Below the pieces are notes generated by a model. That model was not told the DNA's origin and made no database searches. It saw only the letters and a list, made by a program, of their open reading frames with translations. A stretch of DNA of 64,000 nt from Wyeomyia smithii. Lineage: Eukaryota > Arthropoda > Insecta > Diptera > Culicidae. Below are positions 26,201 through 41,200 of the stretch, one piece after another; the stretch's first letter is position 1; every line of letters begins with the position of its first letter. A program made the position numbers and the translations under genes. The stretch spans positions 212,245,781 through 212,309,780 of the forward strand of contig NC_073695.1 of NCBI RefSeq assembly GCF_029784165.1. The letters are read 5' to 3'.

Positions 26201-29200
26201 GTATACACTTTAAGGATTTTGAGTTTTGCAGCGTTCAAGCAATCAGGAAAACGCTTCCGCTTCGCTTGCTTTTGGCTGTTCACTGGCTTACTATGTAAGG
26301 TATAACTGCCTTTAATGGACCACTTAGTAGCGTAGCTGCAAATTTTGCACGAAAAAGTGTAAATATCTAAACTGAATTAAGTATTTCATTATGTATAAAC
26401 ATGAAGTAACATGTTTATCATCTTTTCTGCATGAAAAACAACTAGATAATACCTCTATTTTCTCATAATAAAAGAAATAAATCATCGTTTCAGTTTCCTT
26501 TAATGGGCCACCGTTCCCTTATTTGGACCACAACAATTTCCTAATTTAGGCCAGGTCTAAATAATATATCTCTTCAACCTTAGCTGCCGCTGATGAAACC
26601 AGCTCTGGCTTACGCACTGAGAGTTCTGGATCTGGATCAATTGTAGATAATAGGGAATCCTTTACGTGCCATCCGAGTTATCTAGTCAGCCTATACACCA
26701 GAGAGACTCTGAGACACCCACCGTTAAGGCAACTGTCAACATCAAAACGGGCGAGCTGTATAATTTTGCATTGCCGTTATCCGTTTTGATGTTGACAGTT
26801 GCCTTAACGGTGAGTGTCTTGTCATTTCTCTAATATACAGGTTCCCTAGAGTTATCCAGCGAACAAATGAGTCCTCTTCCGCGGCAGTCAATGCAGTTTG
26901 TTTACCTATTCGTGGTTTTCCTGACCACTTGCTGCTTGCACGGAACATTACGGTGGATCGTGGCACATTTGAGCGCCTGCGAGCTTCTCTAGTCGAAACA
27001 CCACTTTTTATTGCTTAAAGACACTCAGTAACAGCTGCTCCAGTATATTTTTTACCAATTTCCGGCGTTTTTCCCATTTTAGCAGCAATTTTATACAATA
27101 ACTCAATCATAACAAATTTATGGTAACTATGGTAACTATGATTCGCGGCGTTATTTCGGTCATAGCTCTTGTTCGAAATGAAGCATGCCGGAATCAGGAA
27201 AACAGTATTTTTTCCATCCTTAATTGGGCCACTATTATTTTCAATATTTTAAGTGTTTTTCGAGAAAAATTTATTACTTATCTTTTAAAGACACTATTAT
27301 GCTACCCGTTCATCGAAAATCTGATTATTTTCGCTCGGAAAGTGTGATGTCAATACAGTTTTTGGTAAAGCCATTTCCTATGAAAACGTTAACAAACCAT
27401 GGCAAACCAGGTAGCTGTTATTAAAAGATATTTTTGCAGCTTTAATGAAGAATATTATAGTAAACGTCTGTTGCAACATTTCTAATGAAGAACATTATTG
27501 AAGTTGTCAAAGCATGAATCAAAATAAGTATATTTACAATGTGTAATTTGGTATAAGAAGTTCAGGTGGTCCACTAAAGGAAGTGGTCTATATTAAGCAG
27601 ATCTACCCTATAGTGAATGTGCGAAAATCAATCGCTCATTGCGTTTTGATGCGCTGATTATTTGTACTCCAATTTCTCGAGGTGTGTGCACAGTACTATC
27701 GAGTAGTGATGAACATCGCACTATTGCTCATCCCTGAATTGAAAGATAGTGTTTCTTATATGGGTCATTCCATACGAAGTGACCACGAAAAAGCACAAAC
27801 TTGGATACGACCATCACAGATTTTGCTCAAAGTTGGGGGAATTATTAACCTACTGTCACATTGGAAAAATCCCAAATTCGGTGTCGATTGGGATACCCCC
27901 CGCTCTGTTGGACCCCCCTGTTTATTGCAAAGTCGCGCTTTTTTTGTTCAAAATCTCTTTTTTCTTTTTCTTACAATTCATGGACGTAAGATGTCCGAAA
28001 AATACTGATAGATGATTTTTGAAGAAAATAAACCAAGGAATCCAGAAAAAATATAAGTTTTGACCGTAAGGGTTGCTAGATAAATTATTTTTGTATTTAA
28101 AAACTAAATTTAAATTTTTCGGCAAATGCAGCCATTTTGATTTTGAATTTGATAACTTCATCGTGTTCCTTGGAAAATTTCACATAAGAAACAACTATCA
28201 TCCCGAGGTAATATGAACCAATCTCGAGATATAACATTTTTACGTGAAAAGTTGTAAACTTCGTAATTATTTTTTTTACAATTTATAGACGTAAGACACC
28301 CGAAAAATAGTGATAGATGGATTTCAAAGGAAATAAACCAAGGAATCTAGAAAAAAATATTATTTTTGACCGGAAGTGTTGCCAGATAGATTATTTTTGT
28401 ATTTGAAAACTAAATTTACATTTTTTGGCAAATGCAGCCATTTTTATTTTGAATTTGATAATTTCATCGTGTTCCTTGGAAAATTTTACATAAGAAACAA
28501 CTATCAACCCGAGGTAATATGAGCCAATCTCGACATATAGCATTTTTACGAGAATAGTTCTGAATTTCGTAATTAATTTTTCGTAAAAATGTTATATCTC
28601 AAGATTGGCTCATATAACTACGGGGTGGTAAGTGCTTCTTACGTAAAATTTTCCGAAAAATACGATGAAACCATTAAATTTAAAATAAAATTAGTGAGTT
28701 TCATTTTGAAGGGAAATTTGTGTACTTTTTGGTACATTTTCAAGACTTTCCAAAAATATAACCAATTTCTCAATCGAGGTAAAACATATTGCAGGGAAGC
28801 AAAAAAAACATGTATTTCTAATTTCATTTCTACCGCACAATCTTGTGAAACAGTTCGGAACGATCGGATAACCAACAATCAATAGGAAATTTATTGTACT
28901 TTTCAGATTTTTGGGTCCCGTTTTGCACATCGTTGCTCATAGAGAGATATTTTGAAAATAAAACTATGGTGACGTATGTTGGTCAGTTGTAAAATATTCA
29001 ATTTCGTATATTTAAACAACATGATTGACTGGGAAGTAAAACAAAAAAAAATTTTTCGATGAAGAACAAGTGTGGGAACCACCCCAATATTCATCTTAGC
29101 ACCCATATTCTTCCAGTCGCTCTTATTTCGCTCTTCTCATCGCTCTTAACTTCCGACTACTCAACTTAATCAAGAGGTAAAATAAAACTACTTTTATTTA

Positions 29201-32200
29201 AAAAAAAGTAAAATTTTACAGTAGATTGAACAAATAAGAGCAATGAAATGAATATAAGAGCGGTTTTCCTATCAAAATTTTAAGCAAGATTGAAGCAAAA
29301 TTGAAGATTGAAAATGACCAAATAACACCCAATATGGGTGTTTCTCAAACCAGAATGACGCTCATGGGCCAGAAATTGTCTCCAAATGCCATTTTAAAAT
29401 CCAAGATGGCAAATTACGGTTTCTGAAAAATAGCCTGAAGTGACCAAATACCACCCAATATGAGTATCACCGGATATTGAATGATGTAAGGAGCTAAAAT
29501 TTGACCTCAGACACCAGTTTGAATTGTAAAATGGCAACTTCTAGGAAACAGCCGTAAATAACCGAATACTACTACATATGGATATGTCCGTAATCGAAAT
29601 GATGTAAAGAAGCCAAGCATTGACCCTGGACACCATTTTGAATTTGAAGATGACCACTTTCAGTTTTTTGGAAAACAACGAAAATAACTGAAATTCACCC
29701 AATATATTTCCGGAATAGAGGTGATGTACAAAAGCCAAAAGTCAAGGATGTTGTCATTCCGATAAAACCAATAATTTCAAACGAGATAAACAAATCGCAA
29801 GGAATCAATGAAATTGAAATGTTTAAAATTATTAAATTAAACACGAAAATAGGCGGGACGAAATTTGCCGGGTCAGCTAGTAACTTAAAAAAAAGGCGGA
29901 GCTATTACAGCATTAGTCTAAAACAAACTTCGTGAAGCGAAATTGAGTAATACACTCAAAAACAACAACCAGTCAGAACAACATGATATTATGTGTTAGT
30001 TTGATTTCTAGCCGCTCACTTCAAGTGACATCGAAACGTGAAAGCCGAAAAAATTTTTAATCTCAAAAAGTGTTCTTATCAGGACAACGAATAATTGAAA
30101 ATTAAACATTTTTCTTTACTGGTTTTGCACTAGCATTGCAGCTTGCAATCCAATTGTGGATGCGAAGCCCCTTTTTACCTTTGTTATACTAAACAAAGGT
30201 TATAAAAACGGTCGAAAAACGCAAAATAGATCCAAGATCCGGAGGGCCGAATCGTATATACCATTCGACTCAGCTCGACGAACTGAGCAATGTCTGTTCG
30301 TGTGTATGTGTGTGTGTATGTGTGTGTGTATGTGTGTGTGTGTATGTATGTTGTCTGTATGTATGTGCCGCAAAATACTAACGCACCTTTCTTACAGAAC
30401 GCAATATCCGATTTTAATGATCTTATACGCAAATTAAAGCTACTGTGCTCCCCCAGAATGCTGCCGAGTGGATTTTTAATTAGTGGCTTAGATTTCAAAA
30501 TATTGATCAAAAAGTATTTTTTATATAAGAAATTCAACTTTTAAGGCAAGATAAATGGCACGGAGAGCCATGTGTTGTATACCAATTTACTCAGATCGAC
30601 GAATTGAACAATTTTTGTATGTTTGTGTATGTGTGCCTGTACGTATGTATGTGTAAATATGTTGTTTATATGTGTAGTATATCAAAATCGACCCAAAAAA
30701 GAAAAATAACAAAAAAACACTCTTTTTACAGAACGCTTATTCCGATTTTGATGTTCACATGCTCAAATGAAAGCCCAAGAGCTCTTTTAAAATTATACCG
30801 AGTGCGATCTTTTATTGGTTGCTTGAACTGTAGAGTTTTGACCAAAGTATATTTAAGAGGGGATATTTTACTTTCTGGATAATTTTGCTCTCTCACTGCT
30901 CTTTACTCTTCTCTATCCCTGTTTTTTCGTATCGCTATTTATTTCTTAAAGGAAATCAACAATCATGGACAACTTTTCATAATATTTACACTCTTCGTAG
31001 TGCGTCTTAACTGGTGTAAATAAATTATCCTTAAGCTTTTTCTTGGAAATTTAAACCAGATTTTAGAAGAAACTGCAATGCTTCCTTAGCTCCTTTTCTT
31101 CCAAAGCTCCCGTCCTCACTTCTTATGAAATATATACTAAATTGTACGTTGAACCAAGATTTGCGAAGAGTAAGAAACATTTACAGCTTTCGGGAGCCAA
31201 GTATTGTAGCAAAATCTGATCCCACAGTGTGCACATGTAACATTTTGAAAAGCTTTACCAAAGATGTATAGAACTATTTACGTACGAATGTGTTAGTGCC
31301 ACCCGTTGAGAAAAACACAAATGGATCGCTGTTTCGTTTGCAATACTACGTTTTGAACAGCTGGAAAATTTTTCAGTTGAATACTTATTTTATGTTTGAA
31401 ATTTGTGACCAGGAATCTAAAGTAGTTGGTTAACGTAATCGGCAAAATTAGGAAAAAGTGTTGAAGCAACTCTACATGGCTATACACGTTTACTAATGTG
31501 CGCAGGTGAAAAGTCACTAATCTCTATGAATGATGCAATATGCTCATGTATGATATAAATATTGCTTTCTAATTTAAGACTAAGTGCAAACAGAGTATCC
31601 ATGTTATTCCACTTCTCGTCATCGCAGCAAAATTTAAAAAAGGCTTTATTTCGGATTTTTCATACAGCCTAGGCCTTCGAAAACAATAATGTTCTCGCCT
31701 ACACTCTGAAAATCCAAAATTCTCAAAGATCGTGGAGAGCCTTTATTTTCAGATAATGCATTTGAGATAGTATTCAATTGACAACTTTTTGCTATATTTT
31801 TTTCCTGTATAATTCTAAACTATATTTCGAGAGCAGGTTTGTGAAAGTTTCAATTCGTAAAAAAACTTGATGCTGATTCATAAATCAAAGTCCTGCGATT
31901 TTTGAAAATAAAGCGAATGAGTAGAACCGCATTAAACTAACATACATGTTTGCTGTTTTAGTATGAAATCAGCATCATTGTTATCTATTACTGTTTCCCC
32001 ACGTTCGATTATCTAAAAAAAATTCAATTACTTCTAGCCAGCATTTGAAAATTGGTTTGTGATCGAAAAAATAAGACTCATGTACTCCAGTGATAACATT
32101 CATATTATTTGCAAAAACCACGTCAAGCTTTAATTGAATGATCGTCTTTGGTTAATTCTCTGAAACTCTGAAATTGAAATTGGACTTACGATGGTATACG

Positions 32201-35200
32201 ATTTGTAAGTGACTGGCCAAATATGTATAAAGTAATAGTTAGTATAACAAAGGTTTCTGCACCACTAGGTGGATTAATTCAGGTTTTAAATCAGATTCCA
32301 ACCTTTCTGCATATTATGATGAAAACATAAAACAAATTATGAGATGACGATATGAGACTAACAAACACAGCCACGTATTACAAAACTTGTATCTAAATTC
32401 TTTTAGGGGTTGGCGAAACTGTTTATGCTTCGTAAAAGAACCGCGGAACTCTTTATGCTTAGCAGAAGCGGTCGCAAAGGCAAAAGATTGGGAACCATTC
32501 ATATAGCACTTTGTTTTGTATTTTCTATTGTGGCCATGTCTTAGGGGACAACAAAGTTTTTTCCGCGTTGACTATCAGACATGAAGTAACAAATAATTAC
32601 ATGAATACAACTGAATCCTCGTGAAAGAAAACCCCTGGTCGATGAAAACTTGAACTTTGTTCAACAGCATTCGGAAAAATTTACATAAAAAGTAGGAGGT
32701 TGTATCCAAGACACGACGGCATAACTGACGTAGAACTACGCACACTATGAACAAATGCATTGTTGTAAGTGTTTCATTAATGAGTCATAAAGTCTCCAAC
32801 CGCTTGCTTTGTGCTGCCTCAACAGTGGGGGAATAAAGACACTGAAAACACGAGCTGTAAAAGCTGTTTCACATTCAGTAAATTAGACGGCCGCTACAGA
32901 TTTAAATTGCTAGTATCCAGCACAGATTGCTCGCTTGAGTTGTCAAAAAATGATTAACCTTCAAATACCTATTTATTTGCCTTGAGAAAGGCATTTTGCT
33001 GCTCAAAATTGAATTTGCTGATGGCAAGCTTTATGCTGCCCCAGTAGTGGGGCAATAACGACAGTCTGACGACACACGCTGAGAAGTGAGAAGAACCGCG
33101 CTGCTCGTGAGACATGGTGACCAACCACAAGGCAAGTGATTTGTTTGATTTAAAGGCCGCCACAGGCGCAATCCGCTGCAATCCGCTGTTACTTCTGAGT
33201 GCTGATATCTGCTGCTACTGCTGTCAACGTTGTGGACGGTCTACCCAGCTCACCTTCCGACTAATGAATGTAGCTGGTTTTACCAGAAACACTCTTTTAT
33301 AACCGAAGGTTGCTACGAAATAGGCCACGCCTTTTTGTTCAGTTTTACTATTCTCTAATATTCTTTAGACGAATTATTCCACAATTCCCATTTGATTTTT
33401 GTACACAACGAATAAACACCGGCACAACGAATAAAACCTACTATTTTAACCCGTATCGTGTTGCGGTTTGTAACATCAAGCGATTTCGTTTGCTCGCTAT
33501 TGCGTGTTGCATCATGTTGCAACTGAGCAGCTGTTAGACGACGAAATTCTGTTCATTTTGATTGATTGAATCTACTTCAATTAATTCTTTGTTAAGGCGT
33601 TCTAACCGAACAGGTCAGTTTGTTGTTCAAAATCGGTTATGTTAATTGCAGCTTTTGTGCTGCCCCAATAGTGGGTCGCATAAGGTAAATAAATAAAGTA
33701 AATTTTTTGATCGCGACAGATTTTGATTGCTAGGACCCAGCACAGAATGTTGTGTTATTGCCAAAAAAATATTAACCTTCAATTACTTGTTTATTTGCCT
33801 TGAGAAAGACATTTTGTTGTTCAAAATCTGTAAAAGCTGTTTTCGCATTCAGTAAATAAGACGGCCGCGACAGATTGTGTTTTCTTGGATTCAGCACAGA
33901 ACGTGTTGTTGCCAAGATAATGCAAAACTTTATTGCGGGAAGAAGACCGAAGCCCTTAACTGGCATATCGAGACGTTTGGTGCTACCTCGCTGCTTCTTA
34001 GATAAGTGATGTGATTTGTTCACTGGCGCAACCCGCTGCTGCTACTTCCGCAATTCGCTACGATGCGGCTAACTAGTTATACTATTCTGTCGACCTTTTT
34101 AGGGAAAGGCAGCAAGTGACCAATCAGAGGACGTAATTTTCGTTTCAACAAGGCTTGACAATTTTCAATAGTACAATAGTTCGCATAACCAATGATTTTC
34201 TCTTCATTTTTGCGTTTATCCAAGAAAATGCGTTGAATTAATTTGTTTGAAAAAAAAAAACTTGGATCTTGGAACTTGGAAGGTCGTCTCGAGTAATGAA
34301 AATGAAAATGGTTTCAAAGAAGTTTGAAAAACAATCATCAAGATCTTAAGAATGGAAAGAGCGCTACTGTTAGTAGTAAATTTCATCAGTGTGCTAACGT
34401 TTTGGTGAACCCTGCTGGTTTTTTTTTTCTATTTTCGCATCCGTCCATCTAAAGAAGTCCACAAATTTATCAATTTACTAACGTGCTACGATTTACTGCG
34501 TGACGGTGCTATTTATTTTACAGCACCCCCAAAGGATAGGCTGGTTTGATTTTTATTGAATGAAAGCCACTGTATCTATCCGCAGCTGTTGGCAGCTTCG
34601 ATAAGGTAACACGGTTTTACTGGTGACCATAAAGTCGGTGATACTCGTAAACTAATTATCCTATCATGACGAGTCTGAGTCAATCCATTTCCACACTCAA
34701 AACAGCTGTTGCACCGCACGAGGCGTGAGAATGATTGCAGTCGATAATTTGCATATATATTTTAGTACACAAATTAATATTAATTAACATATTTTTATAT
34801 TTTCAGAACAAAACTAGCAGACAACCAAATCGACGATGACGAATACAACCCGTTCGAGCATCGGCAGGTTGAGAAACCTAATAGGTATGTTACAAAGCAA
34901 ACTTTGGTCAGCTGAAACAACATTGCAACCTATTCTCTCTTTTCATTCAACAGTACCAGCGGATCTCTCATCCACTTACTCAAAAGTTCCTTAGGTACCG
35001 GTATTCTGGCCATGCCGGTGGCGTTCAAGAATGCTGGTCTCATTTTTGGTGCCATTGGAACCGTGATAATAGGTCTAATCTGTACCCACTGTGTACACGT
35101 TCTGGTGAGTAGCTAAATCGGTCAATATCCCGAACCAACTCTTGACTCACTTTTATCTACCTATATATTTGTTCTGCAATAAACTACTGACACGACACGC

Positions 35201-38200
35201 AGCTCTTACTTGGCTTAGTGGCTACTGACTGAAATACAACCTTTCTGATAGCTGACTCTTGAAATCAATTGTAATGCTTGCAACAACGGCTATCACACTG
35301 ATAAACTTGGAAACATTTTTTTTTCATCATTGTTCGTCACCTGCACTACCACCCAACTTGTTTTTGCGTTTGAAGGGGAAACACAAATAAAAATTAAATC
35401 CCGCCGTCACTGGTTTGGGATATCGTTTCGGTCAGACAACAAGCTATTTAGGAATTAATTGGGATTTCATTATTTTTAAGTATATTTTACCTCCCGTACA
35501 CCCACACGGTTGTTATCATGATGGGCGATAAGCGAAAACAACTTGACTCCTGAGCGGTAATCAATCGCTCGACGCGGATTATAACTGATAACGATACAAC
35601 AGGCGCGTTACGTAGTTCCACGTTGTCCAAGCGAAAAGCATGGAAGGTGATAAGAAAACATTCTAAATTGACAACAATTGACGTGCTACGAAAATTCCAA
35701 AAATTTTCTGCCACGCTTACATAGATAAATCCGCAAATAAGTCAATTGCCAGTGAACCATAATTTATATTGCCAACCTTCATCTTGTCAGTAGTAATTAA
35801 TTGAAAACATAAATCAACAGATTTGACACGTTTCAGAATAGTGTTCTGAGAAGGTAAACAATGATGGCTTACACCGCAAAATATTTACGCCCCTGTGGTC
35901 ACAATTTATTTCCGCGACATGAAATAAACCTGACCACGGCAGTAAACTTCAATTTAATGCTCCATCATACGAAATGTACAGCAGCGCGAAACACGATCAG
36001 CTGCGATCAAAGATTATCGTCACGTTTAACCTCCTCCACCTTCATTCATCCATTCATCACCTGACGCGATAACTGTTCTCGGTCGGATCATCCCTCATTA
36101 GCATCCACCGTAAACCTGCCCGACGATGGCGAGACATTAAGTATCAGAGAAGGCACGCGTTACACGCTTCCGGACAAGCCGTGCTGATGAACCCCTACTC
36201 GCCCGGTTCAGGAAACGTCCTTGATTAAAACGAGTAACACAACTGCCGCAATCGATGAACATAAGCACCAGCAGAACAGAACTGCAGCAAATGCTTCTTC
36301 CCAAAAACCGGTTAGCCGAGCCGGTATATCCTGCTCGAACCTATCACATTTAATCGAACGTCCTCTTTTCTTCCGCAGGTCAAAACCTCACACGATGTGT
36401 GCAAAAGGACGCGGATACCGGTGCTTGGCTTCGCGGAAACTGCCGAACGAGTCTTTCAGTACGGGCCCGTCAAACTGCGGCGGATGGCCAACTTCTCCAA
36501 GTGAGTACCCCCAAAATTACCTGCATTCAACCAAAAAAGCCGTCGCATGCGATATTTAAACCAAAGTTTTTATTTTGTGTAACGATTTCGCTGGATCAAA
36601 TTTGTTTACGGTTCCAAGCTTGGAACTTTAAACACTTCTTTAGATTTTTTTTTTTTTTTGAAAATGTTGAGATAACAACAAAATAACACAAATGATACTG
36701 AATTACCGTGTGGTAAAAAGCACGGAAACCATGAAATAATCTTATGGATAATTGTAGCTCAAGTTCTAATAATGGGAAAATTGACCCTCTACTTAGTCTT
36801 GATCTAAAAATGAGTCATGATAAATAGCTGACAATCACCCAGACGCGACTAGTAGACAAAACCCCTCTTAAACTCTCACGCATATGTTCACCAATTATCT
36901 TTCATCTCTTCCATTATAAACAGTTTATCAAAGCCTCAAACAGTATTTACGGTAATCAAATGCCAATGTCAATGTCGACCAGTTTGGTCAGAGCCAGTAC
37001 ATACTGGCCTGTGGCCAGTTTTGGGATACAACAATTAACCAGATCTACAGTGTTTCCTCTAAGGTACTGAGTCGAAAACGGCCTCTTAAAAGTACGATAC
37101 AACGTATTCCATCGGTAAATATCTAATCTGCGAACGCAGCTCGGGTCCACCGTATATCGCGAGCGGTACAAATTTGGACAGCGATTAATTTTTTGCACAG
37201 CCTGAAAGTCATGCCTCTCTCTATCAGCAATCGCCGGCAATGTTGTCGTTAATGTATAGTACATATTGGCATCCAGCTGAACAGTAGCTATAGTGCAACA
37301 ATCTATAGTGAAGGCAGCCAGCGACAGATTGCATCAAGGTAAAACACGCCAACCCCTAAACAAACCACCGCGTCAAGCTGCCCACACTACGGTAATGTTA
37401 CAATAGGTACAGATAGAGAGGGGAGGGCTAGGTTTTTGCACACATTTAGGCACTGTGCGATGTCACGCCGGTTTTTGGGCACTTATTATTTAATTAGGGT
37501 CAGCTGTGATTAATGTGTGTTTACATTTTAACCTTCGTCGCACGTTTGTCGTACCGTGGAGATTGATGCGGTGTAGTTTGAAGTGTGCATTTTTGGATCC
37601 AGCAGGTTGCTGTGAACCCATGAATATTTAAAATTTTGCTGGAACCGACATTTGGAAGATTCGCACCGGGGAGAGAGATGATTTAGTGGTCGAATTAATA
37701 TTAATCATACAGTCTAAGTATAAATACCACACAGAGTGAGGATTTTTTCATTTTTCCAAAGCTAAGCTGAATTAATGGTTAAAGCTGAGGACTATAAAAC
37801 TCTATCAAGACGCGCTGAACAAAAAAAAAATCTCTAGTGAACAACAAACTGACACGCAAAAGATATGAAACATTTGTCTGCATAGGCGTAGCCAGAGGGG
37901 GACAGGGGGGGCCGTGGCATGTTGACATTGGTGCAGAATTTTGTTTTCAATAACTCTAATAGCACAAAACGACATCTTTAGCCCATAGAAACATCTGTGT
38001 AAAGTATCAGCCAGATCAAAAATAATTGATTGAAATGCTTGCGCTATGTTGCGTGGAATTGCACAGGTTTTTCAGTTGATCCACCAAGAATATTGCAGCG
38101 GCAAAAGTACCGGGCAAATCCACCTGCATCGACTAGCTTGGAGTATTGGAACCGAGCTGTGACAATTCCTTACCTTGATTCTCTTGTAACCTCACTGGAA

Positions 38201-41200
38201 ACACGGTTCGATGAAGATGCCTACGCCTTGTCCTTGCTACATCCTGCTAACGTAAAACGCAAATCGTTGGAAGAGTTCAAGCGCAAAACCGAAAATTTCG
38301 TAATTTTTTATGAAGTTGACAATTTTGTTTTAAGGTGGAAGTTTTGTATAAACATTGCAGCAGTATGAGAGCAGACCGTAAGAACTTGGAAGAGTTGAAT
38401 CTTATAGACCTGCTAGCTAAAGCCCGTTCTTTCTTTCCTGCGACTGAGAAAGCAGTTAAAATTGCACTTGCTCTACCATGGAAACATGCACGATTTAACG
38501 CTCGTTTAGCGCATTACGTCGGGTGAAAACCTGGCTGAGGTCAACAATATTTGAACAGCGGTTGAGTGCTCTCTGCTTGCTGAGTGTTAATCGTCAGATG
38601 GTCAACAACAATCGTGAAAGGCAACCAGACACATGAACCGCTTCCGGAACGTTTGACGTTTGATACCCGAAGACTTTATTGAGAATCTTGACTGTGTCTT
38701 CAATCTTCACGTCCTTGGGAAGCTTTGACAGAATGTAGTTGAGATAGCGGCTGTGCAAATGGGTGTCCAGTTTTCGGAGAAGTAAACGCACCGTCGCCGC
38801 ATCATTCAGCTGGCCTGCATCGTTCTCAAAGAGGTCCTGGTAGCGGTTGAACAACAACGTCCGAACGTAACTCCGTTTTCTTCGTCGAAGACAAACTCGA
38901 TGATGTTCAAAAAGAGGGACTCCAAAATCTGCTCCGGGGTTTGATACTGACGCTGCTGGACCGCTATCCGCTGTAAAATTTGGGCCATCTTGTGAATCAT
39001 ATCTTGAATCCCCGGTTGCGGCTGCTGATCAACTCTATCTTTTGCCATGTTCGTGGATTCTTGAGATCCTCGTCGCCAAAATAATATGTCCAAAGGTTTA
39101 AATGAACTTAAGAGTTTTTAGTAAATAACATCTATTTATATTCGAGGTTGGACAAAGAATTATCAAATTTTCCACTCTGATGTCAAGGACAACTTTTCAC
39201 TGGTTGCCTTGACAATCACTAAAGATTAGTATTTATTTCTATTTTTCAAAACACACTAAAGTCCCTTTCTACGCGGAGGATACGTGCCGCGTAAATTCCG
39301 GAATCCGCGTAAAAAAACTCGTAAATTTCGAAATCCGCGTAAAAAAACGCGTAAATTCCGGAATCCACATAAAAAAGCCGCGTAAAAAGCGACCTTAGTA
39401 AACCTTAGTGATTTTTTTACTTCTAAAATTTTGAAGAGCTTCCCCCCCCCCTATTTGAAATTCTGGCTACGCCCATGTTTGTCTGAACCTTTTTGTTTTG
39501 AGGGTGTTGACCAGAAGAAATTTTCTAAAAGTCTTCAAGTTCCTAAAAGCTATAATATTTAAAAAGATTCTTCGCTCTTCAACTGTCCACATTGGTAATT
39601 ATTTTTAAGATTTCTTTCCGGGCATCATTCTACCAATATTTACTTTGATTCTACATGGTATGCTTCATAACCCACTGCCGAAACCAGAATACGCCCCCCT
39701 CCTCCCATATTGGACTATCCTTCTCCTATCGCTCCAAACACCCGCCGATCGGACGTCCTTCGATTAATATCACGGAGTCTGCTGGATTCTCTGCTGAATA
39801 TTATGTTCACTAGTTGTCCCTCGTGTTGGTCGCCGTGCTGTTGGTCGTGGATCATGCGCCTGCACCACACTCCCTTCTCCAGTTTTTAGCCAACTATTGG
39901 ACGCAGGATCCTACGCTCGAAGACACCAAGTGCTCACCGGTCGGCTTTCCTCATCGAACAACACTCATGGCCGTAGAATACCACCGGGAGAATCAGCGTC
40001 CTGTTTCGTGCGGTTATGCTCTCATCTGCCATGTTTTTGTTTCGGTAGAACAGATGATAAGTTTAAATCTCGCGGATTTTTCTCTTAAAAGGCACGAATG
40101 CCTCCTCCACTGCTCTGCGGCTAATATCGATGATACCAATATTATCCGCAAATATCGAAAGGAAGAACTTTTTATTAAATTCTACTATCAACTTCAGAAG
40201 TTAATATTCAATTTACCCGTCCGCAGATACGTAATTCGACACGTAGTCTGCATCAGTGCATGTCGTATTTCAAAAAACGTATCTGCGGACGAGTAAATTT
40301 AACATTAACTGTACGCCAGCTCTCCTATTAGGCGTCGACAAAATTGACGTAACACTAAAAATTCAAATTTTAGACCCCCACCTCTTCCTATGTAACAATA
40401 AGTAACGTTCGATATAACTCCCTCACCTAAAATTGCGTAACGCTAAGCCCCTAAAAAAATCGATTTTAAAGGAAACTCAAAGTTACGTAACTGTTTCAAC
40501 TACCCCCCTCCCCCATATGTACCAATAAGTAACGTAAACTTAACCCCCCTCCCCTCCCCTTCACGTGTTACGTAATTTGTGTACGACGCCTTACTTACTC
40601 CAAGGCAATGTTGAACAACAGATCTAAGATCTTGCTTCAGGCTTCCCAACGTCGCGAACGGGTCCGAAATTACACCCAATATTCTGACGCATGTTGAGAA
40701 ACCGCCAAGAATGGCACGAATCAGCTTGATCAATTTTGTTGAGAACCAATATTTGAGCATAATCTACCATAACTCGTTGCGCTTTTAGGTCTATAAACAG
40801 ATTATGAGTCTACAAGTTTACTTCTTTGAACTTGACGAGGGTTCGAAGCAAGATGAACATTTGGTCCGTAGTAGATTACCTTTCCCAAAAACCTGCACAG
40901 GTACTCTCCACTAAAGGTTACCTCTAAGCTAAATTAGGGATTGTTATGCCTCGATAATTGCTGCAATCAAGTTAGTGGTCCTTTTTATAGACTGAGCAAA
41001 TGAGTCTGTTCAACAAGTCCGCTGATAGTTTGTCCGCGGCCCAAACTTTAAAGTTGAGTTGATGGATTGCACGTAACTGCTGCTCACTCCCGGCTTTGAA
41101 AACTTCGTCTGAAAGCCCATCCTCTCTAGCTTTATTATTAATCAAGCCTAACAAGCTTCCCCGGCCTCATTCAAGATCTCTATTCTACAGTTTCTGTCGA

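Larger units (their letters stand above)
37881..39477 (+). mobile_element. hAT element relic with exact 8 bp target duplication and nested insertions
   Basis: TTTGTCTG lies at 37873-37880 and 39478-39485. The ends are inverted (CATAGGCGTAGCCAGA and TCTGGCTACGCCCATG, one mismatch). Inside, 38030-38526 carries transposase debris on the plus strand. An antisense Gypsy-type gag fragment (38594-39093) and a CACTAAGG-type MITE (39254-39410) lie within it. The 8 bp duplication and the internal debris make hAT the best call. Confidence 0.8.

Noticed and set aside
39814..40296. 160-codon open frame inside SLC36 intron 4
   Set aside because: Runs into a palindromic hairpin and shows no protein-family feature.
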